A stretch of 64,000 bases of DNA from Cylindrotheca closterium (lineage: Eukaryota; Bacillariophyta; Bacillariophyceae; Bacillariales; Bacillariaceae), in NCBI GenBank assembly GCA_933822405.4, contig CAKOGP040001112.1, positions 775,887 to 839,886 on the forward strand, given 5' to 3'. The notes under the pieces are model-generated. The model searched no databases and was not told where the DNA came from. It saw only the letters and a program-made list of their open reading frames with translations. How positions within the stretch are numbered: the stretch's first letter is position 1; every line of letters begins with the position of its first letter. The translations under genes were made by a program, and so were the position numbers. Positions 9,511-19,323 of this stretch are shown here, one piece after another.

Positions 9511-12500
9511 TTACACCATGCGCGAAAAATGCCGCAGAAGACATAGCGTGTTCTTCATTTTGTTTTGTAGGGCTTCTGAAGAAGAATGTTGCTCTTTTCT
9601 CAACAGAGTGATGTATTTCACTGCTTCTTCTCGTTGTTGTAGTAAATAATCTGATTCTCCTTCTTTGGAGTCGTCCGGGAAGTCGTCAATTCCAGCAAGT
9701 GTGTTGGAATGCAAATGGAGGAAACGATGCAAATATGCGTTGACTGCTTCGAATCGTTCCCTTGACTTGCAAGCCTCAAGAAGCCATCTACACGCAAGAA
9801 CCAGCAAAGGTAGCCCGCCTTCAAGATCGTGCATCCCACTGCAGAGTGAATTGAACGAAACGTCAATCGAGGAAGGACCAAGCGTAGCAATGTGGTCCGT
9901 CACTGCTTGGAATTGTTTTCCACCGATTGGCTTTTGGCTGGCACATCTATCCAAGAGTTCGGCAAGCTGAGATCGATAGTGAGTCACTTTGCGCTTCTTT
10001 GCAACCGTTGTATCAGCAGTCTCTATCTCTCGTTCTCTCTTGGCGTCACTCTCCGTGGGTGGCAAGCCATTGTCATCACCAAAACCTTTGTCGTTTTCAT
10101 CATCTGACCATGCAGCGTTCCATTCGTCATCGTCACCTTTAACTGGTTCCTCAGTCTTCGTGGTTTCAGGGTTTAGCGTAGCTTCGCCATCGACAGCCAC
10201 TCGCGGTCTCCATTGAAGGAAGAAAGGAGCCGTTGGTGGCTTCTTGGGAGCTTCCTTGGGTTTGTTGCGAGCCTTCACCAGCTCTAGGTGGAAGAGGTTC
10301 TTCCAATGGGCTGGCGGAAGACCACTCATTGTGATCAGACCCTTCTCTTTCGCGGTAGCAAGGCCCTTGTCTTCTTCGTCTTCTTCTTCTACTTGCTCTT
10401 CGGATGATGCATTTGCGGAAGATTGCATTCTTGCGAGCGCATTCTTGTGATCATCTTCAGAGTTTTCAACTTCCGCCAGTGGAGCAGGGTCGTCCATTTG
10501 GGCAGGAGCTTTCATAGCAGCAGCTCCATCGGCGTGTACTGCCTGATAGTAGCTTCGATCACTCCACATGCTGATTCCAAGCTTGCCATAATGTGTTGTG
10601 GCAAGGAATTCTCCAGTTGGACTAATGGTAAGCGAAGTTGGAGCAGTATTGAATCCAAGCCAATCAACGCAGGAATTGGTTGGCACATCCCAAACCCGGA
10701 CTGTCCTATCTAAAGACGAGGTGTAGAGCGATCTTCCATCAGGGCTGAATCCTAGATCAGTGATTGGAGCAGTGTGGGAGTCCATACGAGCGCCGAAACC
10801 GAAGCGTCGAACTACTGAAAGGGTCGAACAATCGAAGAGCAAGGCCGAGTAGTCTTCCAATGCAATAGCTGCAAGATCAGAGTCTCGAACATGACACAAC
10901 TTGGTTGCGGCTGCAGGCAAGGCATAGGGACTCTTCTTGTGTGGTGCATGCGTCTTGAAGTTCCAAAGAACCAATTTGGCATCTTCACCAACAGATATGA
11001 CAGTCTTGTTCACTGCATCCACAGCGATTCCAGTTACAGCAAATCCAGAGTGTGATGCAACCTTAAGCTTCGCTTGACGGCGATTCTCAATCGCGGCTTG
11101 TTGAACGCGATCTTTTTCTTCCTTATCAATGTTGGATGCACGGTTGCTCAGTTTCATCTTCTTTTCCAAAGCTTGGAAGGTTCGTCGGATGTCTCCAGCC
11201 TCCTTTCTAATTCCCTTTTCCTTCTTGAGGCTAGCGGCCGCTGGGTAGGTTCCACGAGGGTTTCCACTCTGCACATTGTACTTGTATATTACTCCACTTT
11301 TGGTGCCTACAAGCGCATAGTTTCCGCAACTCGAAAGTGTCACAGAAGTTGCATGCTCCGATACCGGAGGAGGCACTTTCATGGAACTCACATTCCACCC
11401 ATCTTGCCTCAGAATTGGACCAGACTGAGCGCCACGTTTGGAACTCCACACATAAGCAAAGGCATGATCCTTGTGAATCGTAACCAAATCTCCCCAGTCA
11501 CGACTTCTTGTTTCACAAGATGCCAGTGAAGTTACTGGTGGTAAAAGTAGTTCCGTCTTATTCTCGAGCCCAAGTTTCTTGGCCCGCTTTTCCAATCCCT
11601 TTCCTTGGCTGTATTCCTTGTCCAAAACCGAGCGCACCGTCGAAAAGATGCGAAGCGTTTGGTCAGCTCCTCCTGTGGACAAGATCTGGCAAGCCGATGC
11701 ATCGGTTCCATCGGATGTATTCACCAAGACGCCACCGCCCGCCCCAGCACCGGGATGCAAATATCGAATGTACTCGGGAGCAGCCGTATGACCATTTCGC
11801 TGACGCAAAATGCGCCCCGAATGATCCGGACTATCAAAGAGATGCATCACAATCTTGTTGGAATTCGTGCCGGTCGAAATGAGTAGTGGTTCCTTTGGCA
11901 TGTATTGGAGCTTATGAACGCCACCTGGACCATGGGCCTTTACAATCTCAGACAAGAGCGTTCGTCCAAGTGAGTTCCCATCCCTGTCTTTGGATGGGGT
12001 CAAATCCCAAATGGAAATAGTACCATCCGACCGACCCACTGCCATGGGAGCAATGCCGTACTGTAAGGCTGAACCATCGGTTCGAAAACCAATACTGGTA
12101 ATTCTGGGAGCATTGCCATTTTTGGATTTGTGACGAAGCGTAAACAGAAGCTTGTCGTATTTTGTGTTGATCAAATGAACCATTCCTTTGGAGGTTCCAA
12201 CCGCGATCGTATCAATGGCAGGTGATTGTTGCAAGGAGGTAACATCGGCTGTGACATCTTCTTTGGCCAGACACTTGAATTTGTGAATCATCTTGCCACT
12301 TTTGACATTTACTAGCACCAGCGCCTCCTTAGATGTCTTATAATCGGACCCACCAATGACGATTTTGTTCACATAGGTCGGCGGATGGATGGCAACCCGT
12401 GGACAAAAGGAATCAAAGCTTTCCAGACGAATGCGTTTGTGCACCATCAATCCACTTCGGGAAGCTACCAACAAGACGATTTGACCTCGTGCCGACGGAT

Positions 12501-13236
12501 CACTTTCACTTTTGTCTTCCTCACTGTCACTATCGGAACTATCACTATCACTATCATCGTTGTCGTTTCCTACCACAGGAACTCCATCATCTGGAAGAGG
12601 CTTGCCCATTGACAAAATGGCAGCAAGTAACACAGCATTTTCCTTCTTGCCTTCCTTTTCTCCCGCCATGGATTGTTTGATTTTTCCTAGATGCAGTAAA
12701 TCTACTATCGTCCAATGTTTGGAATCACAGATCGCTTTGGTACTGACCGGTTGAGTTCTTTGATACATAGTTACATGCCTTGGTGCTGACTTGGGGCCAT
12801 GCGCCACAATAGAAATACTGAGCGAGTTATCAGAAATCAAATGGGCGATCGTCTGCGGCCCCTTGTCTCCTGGTCCAGCTGGTACAGCGTGACTGACCAA
12901 GACAGGATGCAATCGGTCGCACTGGAGCATGTGAAATCGTTCTCCAATGGCGACACAGGCCATGGCATTCGACGAGTTTTGATTGGGAAGAACATAAAAA
13001 GGACCATGTGACACAATGCCGAGTGTTCGGTACGGCGAAAACAATCGCGAAACCCCCTGTGTTCCTTCTTCCACACTGGAACCCGCCGGCATGGAATCCT
13101 CGCTGTCACTCTCGTCACTGGACGAAGATATGGGTGTTGGGATTTTCTCTTCTTCCTTGTCCGATTCCGTCTTGTCGGCGGCCTTCTTTTTCATGGAGCC
13201 GGTAGACTTCCTCCTCCCTTTTCTATTTTTGACCAT
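9511..13236 (-). CDS. UTP21: UTP21/WDR36, WD40 protein of the small-subunit processome
   Basis: A single exon of 1241 residues. The ATG at 13236 (MVKNRKGRRKS) is preferred over the longer non-ATG frame. After a charged, Ser-rich start, SRLFSPYRTLGIVSHGPF matches the opening of the first Utp21 propeller. Two WD40 propellers follow, with clear repeats such as SVGEDAKLVLWNF and TSSLDRTVRVWDV. The C-terminal Utp21 domain is marked by LPPAHWKNLFHLELVKARNK. The family acts in the U3 snoRNP/SSU processome in early 18S pre-rRNA cleavage in the nucleolus. It is longer than the yeast protein because of acidic insertions. Its start faces the syntaxin gene across 376 bp. Confidence 0.93.
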   Translation of the reverse strand: MVKNRKGRRKSTGSMKKKAADKTESDKEEEKIPTPISSSSDESDSEDSMPAGSSVEEGTQGVSRLFSPYRTLGIVSHGPFYVLPNQNSSNAMACVAIGERFHMLQCDRLHPVLVSHAVPAGPGDKGPQTIAHLISDNSLSISIVAHGPKSAPRHVTMYQRTQPVSTKAICDSKHWTIVDLLHLGKIKQSMAGEKEGKKENAVLLAAILSMGKPLPDDGVPVVGNDNDDSDSDSSDSDSEEDKSESDPSARGQIVLLVASRSGLMVHKRIRLESFDSFCPRVAIHPPTYVNKIVIGGSDYKTSKEALVLVNVKSGKMIHKFKCLAKEDVTADVTSLQQSPAIDTIAVGTSKGMVHLINTKYDKLLFTLRHKSKNGNAPRITSIGFRTDGSALQYGIAPMAVGRSDGTISIWDLTPSKDRDGNSLGRTLLSEIVKAHGPGGVHKLQYMPKEPLLISTGTNSNKIVMHLFDSPDHSGRILRQRNGHTAAPEYIRYLHPGAGAGGGVLVNTSDGTDASACQILSTGGADQTLRIFSTVRSVLDKEYSQGKGLEKRAKKLGLENKTELLLPPVTSLASCETRSRDWGDLVTIHKDHAFAYVWSSKRGAQSGPILRQDGWNVSSMKVPPPVSEHATSVTLSSCGNYALVGTKSGVIYKYNVQSGNPRGTYPAAASLKKEKGIRKEAGDIRRTFQALEKKMKLSNRASNIDKEEKDRVQQAAIENRRQAKLKVASHSGFAVTGIAVDAVNKTVISVGEDAKLVLWNFKTHAPHKKSPYALPAAATKLCHVRDSDLAAIALEDYSALLFDCSTLSVVRRFGFGARMDSHTAPITDLGFSPDGRSLYTSSLDRTVRVWDVPTNSCVDWLGFNTAPTSLTISPTGEFLATTHYGKLGISMWSDRSYYQAVHADGAAAMKAPAQMDDPAPLAEVENSEDDHKNALARMQSSANASSEEQVEEEDEEDKGLATAKEKGLITMSGLPPAHWKNLFHLELVKARNKPKEAPKKPPTAPFFLQWRPRVAVDGEATLNPETTKTEEPVKGDDDEWNAAWSDDENDKGFGDDNGLPPTESDAKREREIETADTTVAKKRKVTHYRSQLAELLDRCASQKPIGGKQFQAVTDHIATLGPSSIDVSFNSLCSGMHDLEGGLPLLVLACRWLLEACKSRERFEAVNAYLHRFLHLHSNTLAGIDDFPDDSKEGESDYLLQQREEAVKYITLLRKEQHSSSEALQNKMKNTLCLLRHFSRMV

Positions 13237-13612
13237 GGTGTCAGTGTGCGTTGTTTCACTTCTTTTAACAGGCACTGGACTGCACAAGTACAGGATGCAA
13301 CTTTCTTGTATCGTTGTTTTTGGAAACCATCACTTATCGTTTCAGATCAGTGGCTTTGACTCCACGCAGTGAACGCGCGTATTTTAGGGGAAATAGTTGA
13401 ATGGTACCAAAATTGGGGATGACTGAATGTTTACACCGTACCTGTAGTACTAAAACTCTCGTTCAAACTGGCTTCCCCGCAATGCCAACTTTCCCGTTGC
13501 CTGTGTTTTAGTTTAGTGACTACGAGTAGCAACAACAGCATTTCTTGGTGATACTGTAGGTCAACAAGACGAGGCTCCAACACTTTTTTGAATACGAAAC
13601 AGCAGACACAAC
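13237..13612. other. Shared upstream region of UTP21 and the syntaxin gene
   Basis: This 376-bp spacer lies between two divergent starts and probably carries both promoters. I see no TATA box placed convincingly for either gene and no RNA gene. A CTCGTTCAAAC sequence at about 13452 is only weakly like the TCGTTCGA element noted elsewhere. Confidence 0.4.
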
Positions 13613-14855
13613 ATGGCAGAAAACAGAACCACGGAATTCCTGAACTTGGCTCGCAGCTTACCAGAGGCCAGCATGCCACCAAAACCCCCGGCATCGGCCT
13701 CCTCCTTGGCTTCCAATGCCTCTGGTCGATATGCCCAAAGTGAATCCGCTGTCAATCAATTGAGAGACTTTCACTCAACAGCTGGTGTAATTTCTCGTGA
13801 TATTGCTGGAACCTCTGCCATGCTGGGCGAACTTACCAAACTAGTCCGGCAAAAGTCCTTGTTTCACGATGACACCTCCAAAATCAATGATCTCGTAGTA
13901 CGAATCAAATCCTCGATTGAAAACTTGAATGGACGACTGGATGATGCAGGACATCAAATTGCACAGCAAAAGAGAACTTTCGGAAAGAATTCTCAAGTTG
14001 GACAACAAACGACAAATTTGGTAGCACAACTGAAGGAAGAATTCGGACAAGCGGCAGGCGGTTTTAAGGCAATTTTGCAGCAACGAACCGATGTCATGAA
14101 GGAGACGGACGATAGAAAACGTCAAATTTATGGTGCAGATGAGGATGTTCCAGTTCTCAACCTAGAAAACAAGCCGCCAGTCTATGGTGAATCCAGCACT
14201 AGCATGGGAGCCATGGGATTCCCAACTCTTGACTTGACTAGTGGAATGTCCACTGGAGAGCCAACCTCAAGCGGATCACAATTGCCCCGTCCTCGTAAGT
14301 GCATTATGTTTACTCGTATGATGACAGTCGTGATGTTCCGTTGCTAATTTCTTTATTTTGGTTTCTGCTCGTTTTCTCATTGCAGATGGAACACACGGGT
14401 ACGGCGATGGAGGTATGAGACTCCGCAAGACTCAAAGCGACATGGCAGCGTCGCCGTATGGTGGAACCCCGGGCTACTATGGTCGGCAAGACTCTACACC
14501 ACTTACGCCCTATGATATTCAACGCATGGAGCAAGAATCAGGGCAAGATCAAATGATGCAACTCATTCCAGACCAAGATTATCTCCAAGAACGTGCGAAT
14601 GCCATGGAAACAGTAGAGTCCAATATTGTGGAACTTGGAACTATTTTTAACAAACTTGCAGTCATGGTCAACGAGCACAAGGAAATGGTTCAACGAGTGG
14701 AAGACAATGTGGACGATGCAAATGCTACCATCAACTTTAGTCTCAACACCTTGACTGATACATTGACAAACCTGCAGAGCAACAGGGCACTCATGTTGAA
14801 AATCTTTTCGGTGATTGTGATCTTTATCATCACCTTTATCATTTTCGTTGCATAA
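13613..14855 (+). CDS. Syntaxin-5/Sed5-like Qa-SNARE with His at the expected zero layer
   Basis: Exon 1 is 13613-14294 and exon 2 14386-14855, joined across a 91-bp intron (GTAAGT to TTGCAG), giving 383 residues. The start TEFLNLARSLP resembles the Sed5/STX5 N-peptide region that binds Sly1, and the following helices fit the Habc bundle. The SNARE helix begins at METVESNIVELGTIFNKLA and leads into SNRALMLKIF and one C-terminal membrane span. By this alignment the family would mediate ER-Golgi and intra-Golgi fusion. In the segment MVNEHKEMVQRVEDNV a His codon (CAC) stands where STX5/Sed5 have the zero-layer Gln. Confidence 0.9.
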
Positions 14856-15018
14856 GTATTCAATTTTAAACACACTACTTTGGCTATTTTAATACCTACT
14901 GTTCACAGCATCCCACATTTTTCAATCGAACGAGTCGTTTTTTGTGATGTTTCTCACATACCTACGACTCGCACAACCAAAACGATCTTCGCGAATATAC
15001 CGGTACAATAACACCAAC

Positions 15019-16287
15019 ATGAGATTGTCAACTATCGCGACAAGAATCAGTTTCATCCTGCCTACTTCCACTGTTCTCTCTTGGATCCCACAAAGGACAT
15101 CTCCGAAAATAAATCGACTTCAGTCTTGCAGATCGCAACGACTTTCTGTATTGCACTCGACGCCACCACCAGCAACATCAACCTCGGCTTCCGCCGATGA
15201 TTCTTCAATATCCATGGGGACACTGGCTTCGGACTTTCGGATAGCAATATCTTCTTCCGTTGACACGCTATCATGGTCACTCTATCCTTTAAATGGCATG
15301 CCCGCCAAGGATGCACTTTCGACACCACCATTAGGAGATGCCGCCGCTTCGTGGACCATTACATGTCAACCGACAGAAAGCAAATCACTGGGGGTGGAAG
15401 TATCAAACAGCGATGCGACGGTTAGCTTGGAAAAAGATTTAATTACAGTTCTTCAGATTGTACTTTTTCAATCTTTCCTGAAGGAGCATCCAGCAAGTAA
15501 CGAAGAATGGCACGTTGGAATTGATGAGAATCACAGTTTGAAGGTTTCGGATATCTTGGCTGGAGACGGTGTTGAGACACTATTTTCATCGCTGAAAGAT
15601 AATACCTCTTCTGTAGAATGGGTCGACATGGTCACTGGGTCTGGGAAGGTGCTGGGACGAGTACCACGTCCTCTAGTGCACAAATACAATCTACTTCATC
15701 GAGGGATTGGTATGTTTGTTACCAAAGATAAAGCGATGGTCGAGGACTCGCAATACGCATTTCCTCCCTTGTACACGCACCAACGAACGGCAACAAAACG
15801 CATCTTCCCATCCCTATACGATATGTTTGTAGGAGGAGTGTCTCTAGCCGGCGAGTCGTCAGATTTGACAGCCCGTCGGGAAGTAGCCGAGGAGTTGGGT
15901 CTTTCTCTAGCCCTCGAATGTCCAGAAGCACTTTCTGATCCGATTTTGGATTGCCTCGTCTGTACACACTTAAATCGGTGCTTTGTCACACTTTATAGTT
16001 ACACGATGAACACGGAGAAGGAGACTGTGTCCTGGCAAGAAGAGGAGGTAGCATGGGGTGATTTTGTTGCATACCCAATTATTGCAGCGGCGGCGGACCT
16101 TTCCATTAAGCGACTAGAAAAACAAAAGTCCTGGCCAGGAATATACCCTGCTATCCAATCTGATCTGAATGGCGTTGCGCCCAAAGATATTTCCTACGAG
16201 AATGGAGATTGGAATCAATGGGATTTCGTGCCTGACGGTCTGCTTGTTTGGGAGGCATGGTTACTTCAGTTACAAAATAAGATATAG
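15019..16287 (+). CDS. Nudix hydrolase domain protein with N-terminal presequence
   Basis: The frame encodes 422 residues from the ATG at 15019, where MRLSTIATRISFILP opens a plausible targeting peptide. An in-frame ATG at 14947 would add 24 residues. The Nudix box is complete: GVSLAGESSDLTARREVAEE followed by LGL fits the G-x5-E-x7-REUxEExGU pattern, with the Glu residues that bind the catalytic metal. The upstream HRGIGMFVTKD and the layout resemble the Nudix fold of isopentenyl-diphosphate isomerase-like and thiamine-related Nudix proteins, but the substrate cannot be assigned. The gene is single-exon and convergent with the next minus-strand ORF 25 bp away. Confidence 0.85.
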   Translation: MRLSTIATRISFILPTSTVLSWIPQRTSPKINRLQSCRSQRLSVLHSTPPPATSTSASADDSSISMGTLASDFRIAISSSVDTLSWSLYPLNGMPAKDALSTPPLGDAAASWTITCQPTESKSLGVEVSNSDATVSLEKDLITVLQIVLFQSFLKEHPASNEEWHVGIDENHSLKVSDILAGDGVETLFSSLKDNTSSVEWVDMVTGSGKVLGRVPRPLVHKYNLLHRGIGMFVTKDKAMVEDSQYAFPPLYTHQRTATKRIFPSLYDMFVGGVSLAGESSDLTARREVAEELGLSLALECPEALSDPILDCLVCTHLNRCFVTLYSYTMNTEKETVSWQEEEVAWGDFVAYPIIAAAADLSIKRLEKQKSWPGIYPAIQSDLNGVAPKDISYENGDWNQWDFVPDGLLVWEAWLLQLQNKI

Positions 16288-16312
16288 TCAATTGCCCTTT
16301 ATTCTTTCTAGC

Positions 16313-16651
16313 TTATCTCAAAAAGAGAAACGAAAGAGCTAATGGAATAGCCATGAGACAGTCATTCAATTTGAGATTCTTTTGTACCCATAGGATTGCC
16401 GCCTCAATCACAGACGTTGCCAACAAGAGACCCACAGCTTTATTTGATTGGGATTTGTCAAGATATTCAACGAGAGCTAGTAGCATGACTAGTCTTTTGA
16501 CTGGAACAAAACTTGAACCACTTGACGTTTGACACAGTCCGACAGTAATCACCGCTGGCGCCAAGGCAGGATATCTGTCGCAGCGATATACAGCCGCCAA
16601 ATACAACTGCAGACGTAACATTATTTTGAGGCTGGAGGCATTTCGCTCCAC
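16313..16651 (-). CDS. Small hydrophobic ORF, possibly the 3' part of the adjacent broken gene
   Basis: The frame encodes at most 112 residues with hydrophobic stretches (LALVEYLDKSQ preceded by VKRLVML, then AVGLLLATSVIEAAILWV and CLMAIPLALSFLFLR). It overlaps the end of the ORF at 16621-17055 by 31 bp in another frame. Nothing identifies a family. Its stop lies 25 bp from the convergent Nudix gene, where a real 3' end would be expected. It may therefore be the C-terminal half of that neighbour after an intron, a frameshift or a sequence error. I could not find a canonical GT-AG pair that joins the two. Confidence 0.35.
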   Translation of the reverse strand: MERNASSLKIMLRLQLYLAAVYRCDRYPALAPAVITVGLCQTSSGSSFVPVKRLVMLLALVEYLDKSQSNKAVGLLLATSVIEAAILWVQKNLKLNDCLMAIPLALSFLFLR

Positions 16652-17055
16652 TTCCTCTGTCTTAGCTTCGTCGTGCTCCTTTCAGATTCTCCACTAGCCA
16701 TGTGTGGTTTGCTCATTCCCTCTGTACCATTGCTTGCAATATGTCCACGGCAAGGTATTTTCATGGTGGTTGGCAACGCAAAGCCTTTTTTGGATCTTTC
16801 AGCAGAGCATTTTTCTCGAGAGGAAGCGGCCAATAACCACGAATGATTGCTCTCGCCATATTCTGAATTAGCTGGCTCTTTTGACACTGAAGGAGTTGGG
16901 CATCTAAACTTGTTGAAATTTGGAATCAAACTATCCTTGGGATACGGAGTCGGAAATGCCGCGTTGGAAAGACAAAGTAGCGTTGCCACAAGAGAAAGGC
17001 AAAATGCACACCGGAAACCAAAACGGAACGATGTGAAAATCATAATTGCTATCAT
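16621..17055 (-). CDS. Short secretory or plastid-type protein, unrecognised
   Basis: This 144-residue frame starts with a strong signal peptide (about residues 2-31) ending CLSNAAFPTPYP, close to the ASAFAP plastid cleavage motif of diatoms. The remainder is hydrophilic and Ser/Lys-rich with no recognised domain. The stop at 16621-16623 may not be the true end, because a hydrophobic frame starts in the overlap and runs to 16313. If the two belong together the product would be a presequence, a hydrophilic stretch and two or three membrane spans. The combined model is inference. Confidence 0.45.
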   Translation of the reverse strand: MIAIMIFTSFRFGFRCAFCLSLVATLLCLSNAAFPTPYPKDSLIPNFNKFRCPTPSVSKEPANSEYGESNHSWLLAASSREKCSAERSKKGFALPTTMKIPCRGHIASNGTEGMSKPHMASGESERSTTKLRQRKWSEMPPASK

Positions 17056-17334
17056 ACCACTAAAGATTTTTGACTCTTTGTTTCTGACTTTCCTTTAGTT
17101 TGCTTCTGTTTTGGCTTCGTCGTTTCGACTTTTATACTGCATCACGAAGAAAAGTATCTTCCACGATGATTTTATTTTGAGCGAGTTTTGCCACGATAAA
17201 AAGGTGGGACCCAAAGTAATTGCGGCATACTCGTACTGTACCAAAAATGTCCAGTCAACGATTGTCCGTTTTCAACCGTCATTCATGGTGCGCCATTTTT
17301 TCATGGACCAACAACATAAACCAACCTTGTCAAT

Positions 17335-19125
17335 ATGGATTATGGCTCTCTACTGGAGCACGCCTTGCAAAGTCAGCAACAGAACAATGAGAATGCTAAA
17401 GAGGCCAACACAATAATCCTCGACATATATTCAATAGAATCAAGGAATGACAGCAGAGAGAATTTGCTACTTTTGGCAGAGCTGGCAACACGATCCAACC
17501 AGTTTCTACAATCGCAAGACTACCTCTGGCATTTTGGTGGAGACGGTCCAGTCTTTGGAGTTCACGTTGGCACTGATGGAATTGTACATCTACGCGCTTA
17601 CTGCAACTACGGCCCTTGTGTTCAGGACGAATGGATGGCAGTCGATATCATGTTCCGACTATCAGAACTCTTGGATCACGATGTCGCAATTTCTTGTTGG
17701 GACATTGATGATGGCCAAGTCATCTTGATTCAGACCGCTGATGTTTTACCGGATTGGCTGGACGAAGATCCAACAGACAACCATAGAAACGCTTGTTTCA
17801 TACGGAATGGTCGGCTTCAGATCATTCAAAACCCGCATCTATCACTAAAGGATGCCTTGCAGCATCTACACGAACAGCCAAAAGCGCAACCCAGCTCACA
17901 CCCAATGATTCATAACTCTATACTCCATTGGCTCGAAATCAATCGGCAACATGTTCACGTCCAGAAATGTGCATTTGTGATTCCACGAAAAATTGCAACA
18001 TTGATTCGCGAGCGACCAGACCTGGTCCATTTTGCCATGCAAACCTTTTGCAAACACATTGAAGACAAACCACCATCGATACAACATCATGAAGACTGGG
18101 TATGGACAACCCACCGAATTTCACGAACGAATTATGCAATGGCCCGAACTATGGTCTCCCAAGAATGGAAGTCACCTGAATTGATGCCATCCTTGCCCGT
18201 AGAAGCAAAGCGCTACAAGCGCCAGTGCAACATGGAAGCCACTCCACACTTGAAGCATGCACTAGAACTTGGGGTTCGCTTGGTAGTAGGATTTGAGCTG
18301 CTTTTGCAGTCTAGTGTGGATCCAACCGCAAGAGAAGTCAAACTTGCTCATTGGACTCGGATCGCTCAAGAAGGAAATGGCTCGGATTCGTCCTCTTGGA
18401 TTCTCGAAAGCTACCAACGTGGTCCACAGCACTCCAATTACGATCTATCACACATCCTCAAATGCCCGGTATTTCCAGAAGATAAGGACTTTCCAACCTT
18501 GAATTCTCATCCAGATGTATCCATCAAACAACAAATTCTCAATGCTCAAAAGAAAGTGGATCCAGACGAAGACTTCCCAAAGCCCCTTTCGGATATGGTC
18601 GACACTGAATCTTGGCTCGTTCTGGAAAGTGGTAGCGAGGGCGTCATTGATAGTGATTTTGAAGGAATGATATCCAAGTTTCGAGAGTTCATGGTTCAAT
18701 CCTCTGGCCCAGAAGGAGTTGATTCTTCCAACGCAGCAAAGACAAGTAGTACTACAGAGATCCGGCCTCGCGTGTTCATGAATATACTTCTCAGTGTCTT
18801 GAAGGGAGAAGGTTTGTCCTTTCCTTCCGTCGATCCATACTTTTACCAAGAAGATTACGATTTGATGGATCAAGAAGAAGAAGAAGAAGGAGAGGCTACT
18901 GGTGAAATGAAGGATCTTATGGACGCAATGGACGCAGAACTAAAAGGGAAGTCGAACTCGCGGGCATTGGATCCAATTTCAGGCTTGGACATAGAGGGGG
19001 TTCAAGATGGTGATGATGACGAGCTAACCGAAAAGGCACACGTACTGAATAATCTATTGCAATCATTAGACGCAAGTGATGGAAAGGCCGGGCCTGTGAG
19101 CAACATGATACAAGAGATGAGTTGA
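17335..19125 (+). CDS. ECD: Ecdysoneless/SGT1-type protein (ECD family)
   Basis: A single exon of 596 residues. The N-terminal block YLWHFGGDGPVFGVHV, LRAYCNYGPCVQDEW and DIDDGQVILIQTADVLPDWL (about residues 60-145) is the family signature. The C-terminal part is acidic with EEEEEGE and DDDELTE tracts, as in other ECD proteins. Members act in the nucleus and cytoplasm and are linked to pre-mRNA splicing, through contacts with the Prp8/R2TP machinery, and to cell-cycle control. Its role here is inferred from the family. The upstream ~270 bp to the previous minus-strand start holds no other gene I can see. Confidence 0.92.
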   Translation: MDYGSLLEHALQSQQQNNENAKEANTIILDIYSIESRNDSRENLLLLAELATRSNQFLQSQDYLWHFGGDGPVFGVHVGTDGIVHLRAYCNYGPCVQDEWMAVDIMFRLSELLDHDVAISCWDIDDGQVILIQTADVLPDWLDEDPTDNHRNACFIRNGRLQIIQNPHLSLKDALQHLHEQPKAQPSSHPMIHNSILHWLEINRQHVHVQKCAFVIPRKIATLIRERPDLVHFAMQTFCKHIEDKPPSIQHHEDWVWTTHRISRTNYAMARTMVSQEWKSPELMPSLPVEAKRYKRQCNMEATPHLKHALELGVRLVVGFELLLQSSVDPTAREVKLAHWTRIAQEGNGSDSSSWILESYQRGPQHSNYDLSHILKCPVFPEDKDFPTLNSHPDVSIKQQILNAQKKVDPDEDFPKPLSDMVDTESWLVLESGSEGVIDSDFEGMISKFREFMVQSSGPEGVDSSNAAKTSSTTEIRPRVFMNILLSVLKGEGLSFPSVDPYFYQEDYDLMDQEEEEEGEATGEMKDLMDAMDAELKGKSNSRALDPISGLDIEGVQDGDDDELTEKAHVLNNLLQSLDASDGKAGPVSNMIQEMS

Positions 19126-19323
19126 TGTTTATCTACTATAATCTTAGCAGAATATTGTACACTAATGGAACCTTTCCATATGTAATATAGAATAGTGCTC
19201 ATGTGCATTCAGGTCTAAGTTCGAATAAAGGATATCATCGCGTTTTTCCCACGCATCAATCTATGGAGATATATCTCCAAAACTTGCATCTATGCAGGTG
19301 GTCGTCATTGAGGTATTTGCACT

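Noticed and set aside
13237..13287. Longer UTP21 frame starting before the ATG at 13236
   Set aside because: The extra 17 residues begin at a TTG and show no conservation pattern.
16601..16730. An intron joining the two frames of the 16313-17055 locus
   Set aside because: Only weak donors such as GTACAG or GTGGAG were found, and none combined phase, a pyrimidine tract and sensible length; left as an open question.
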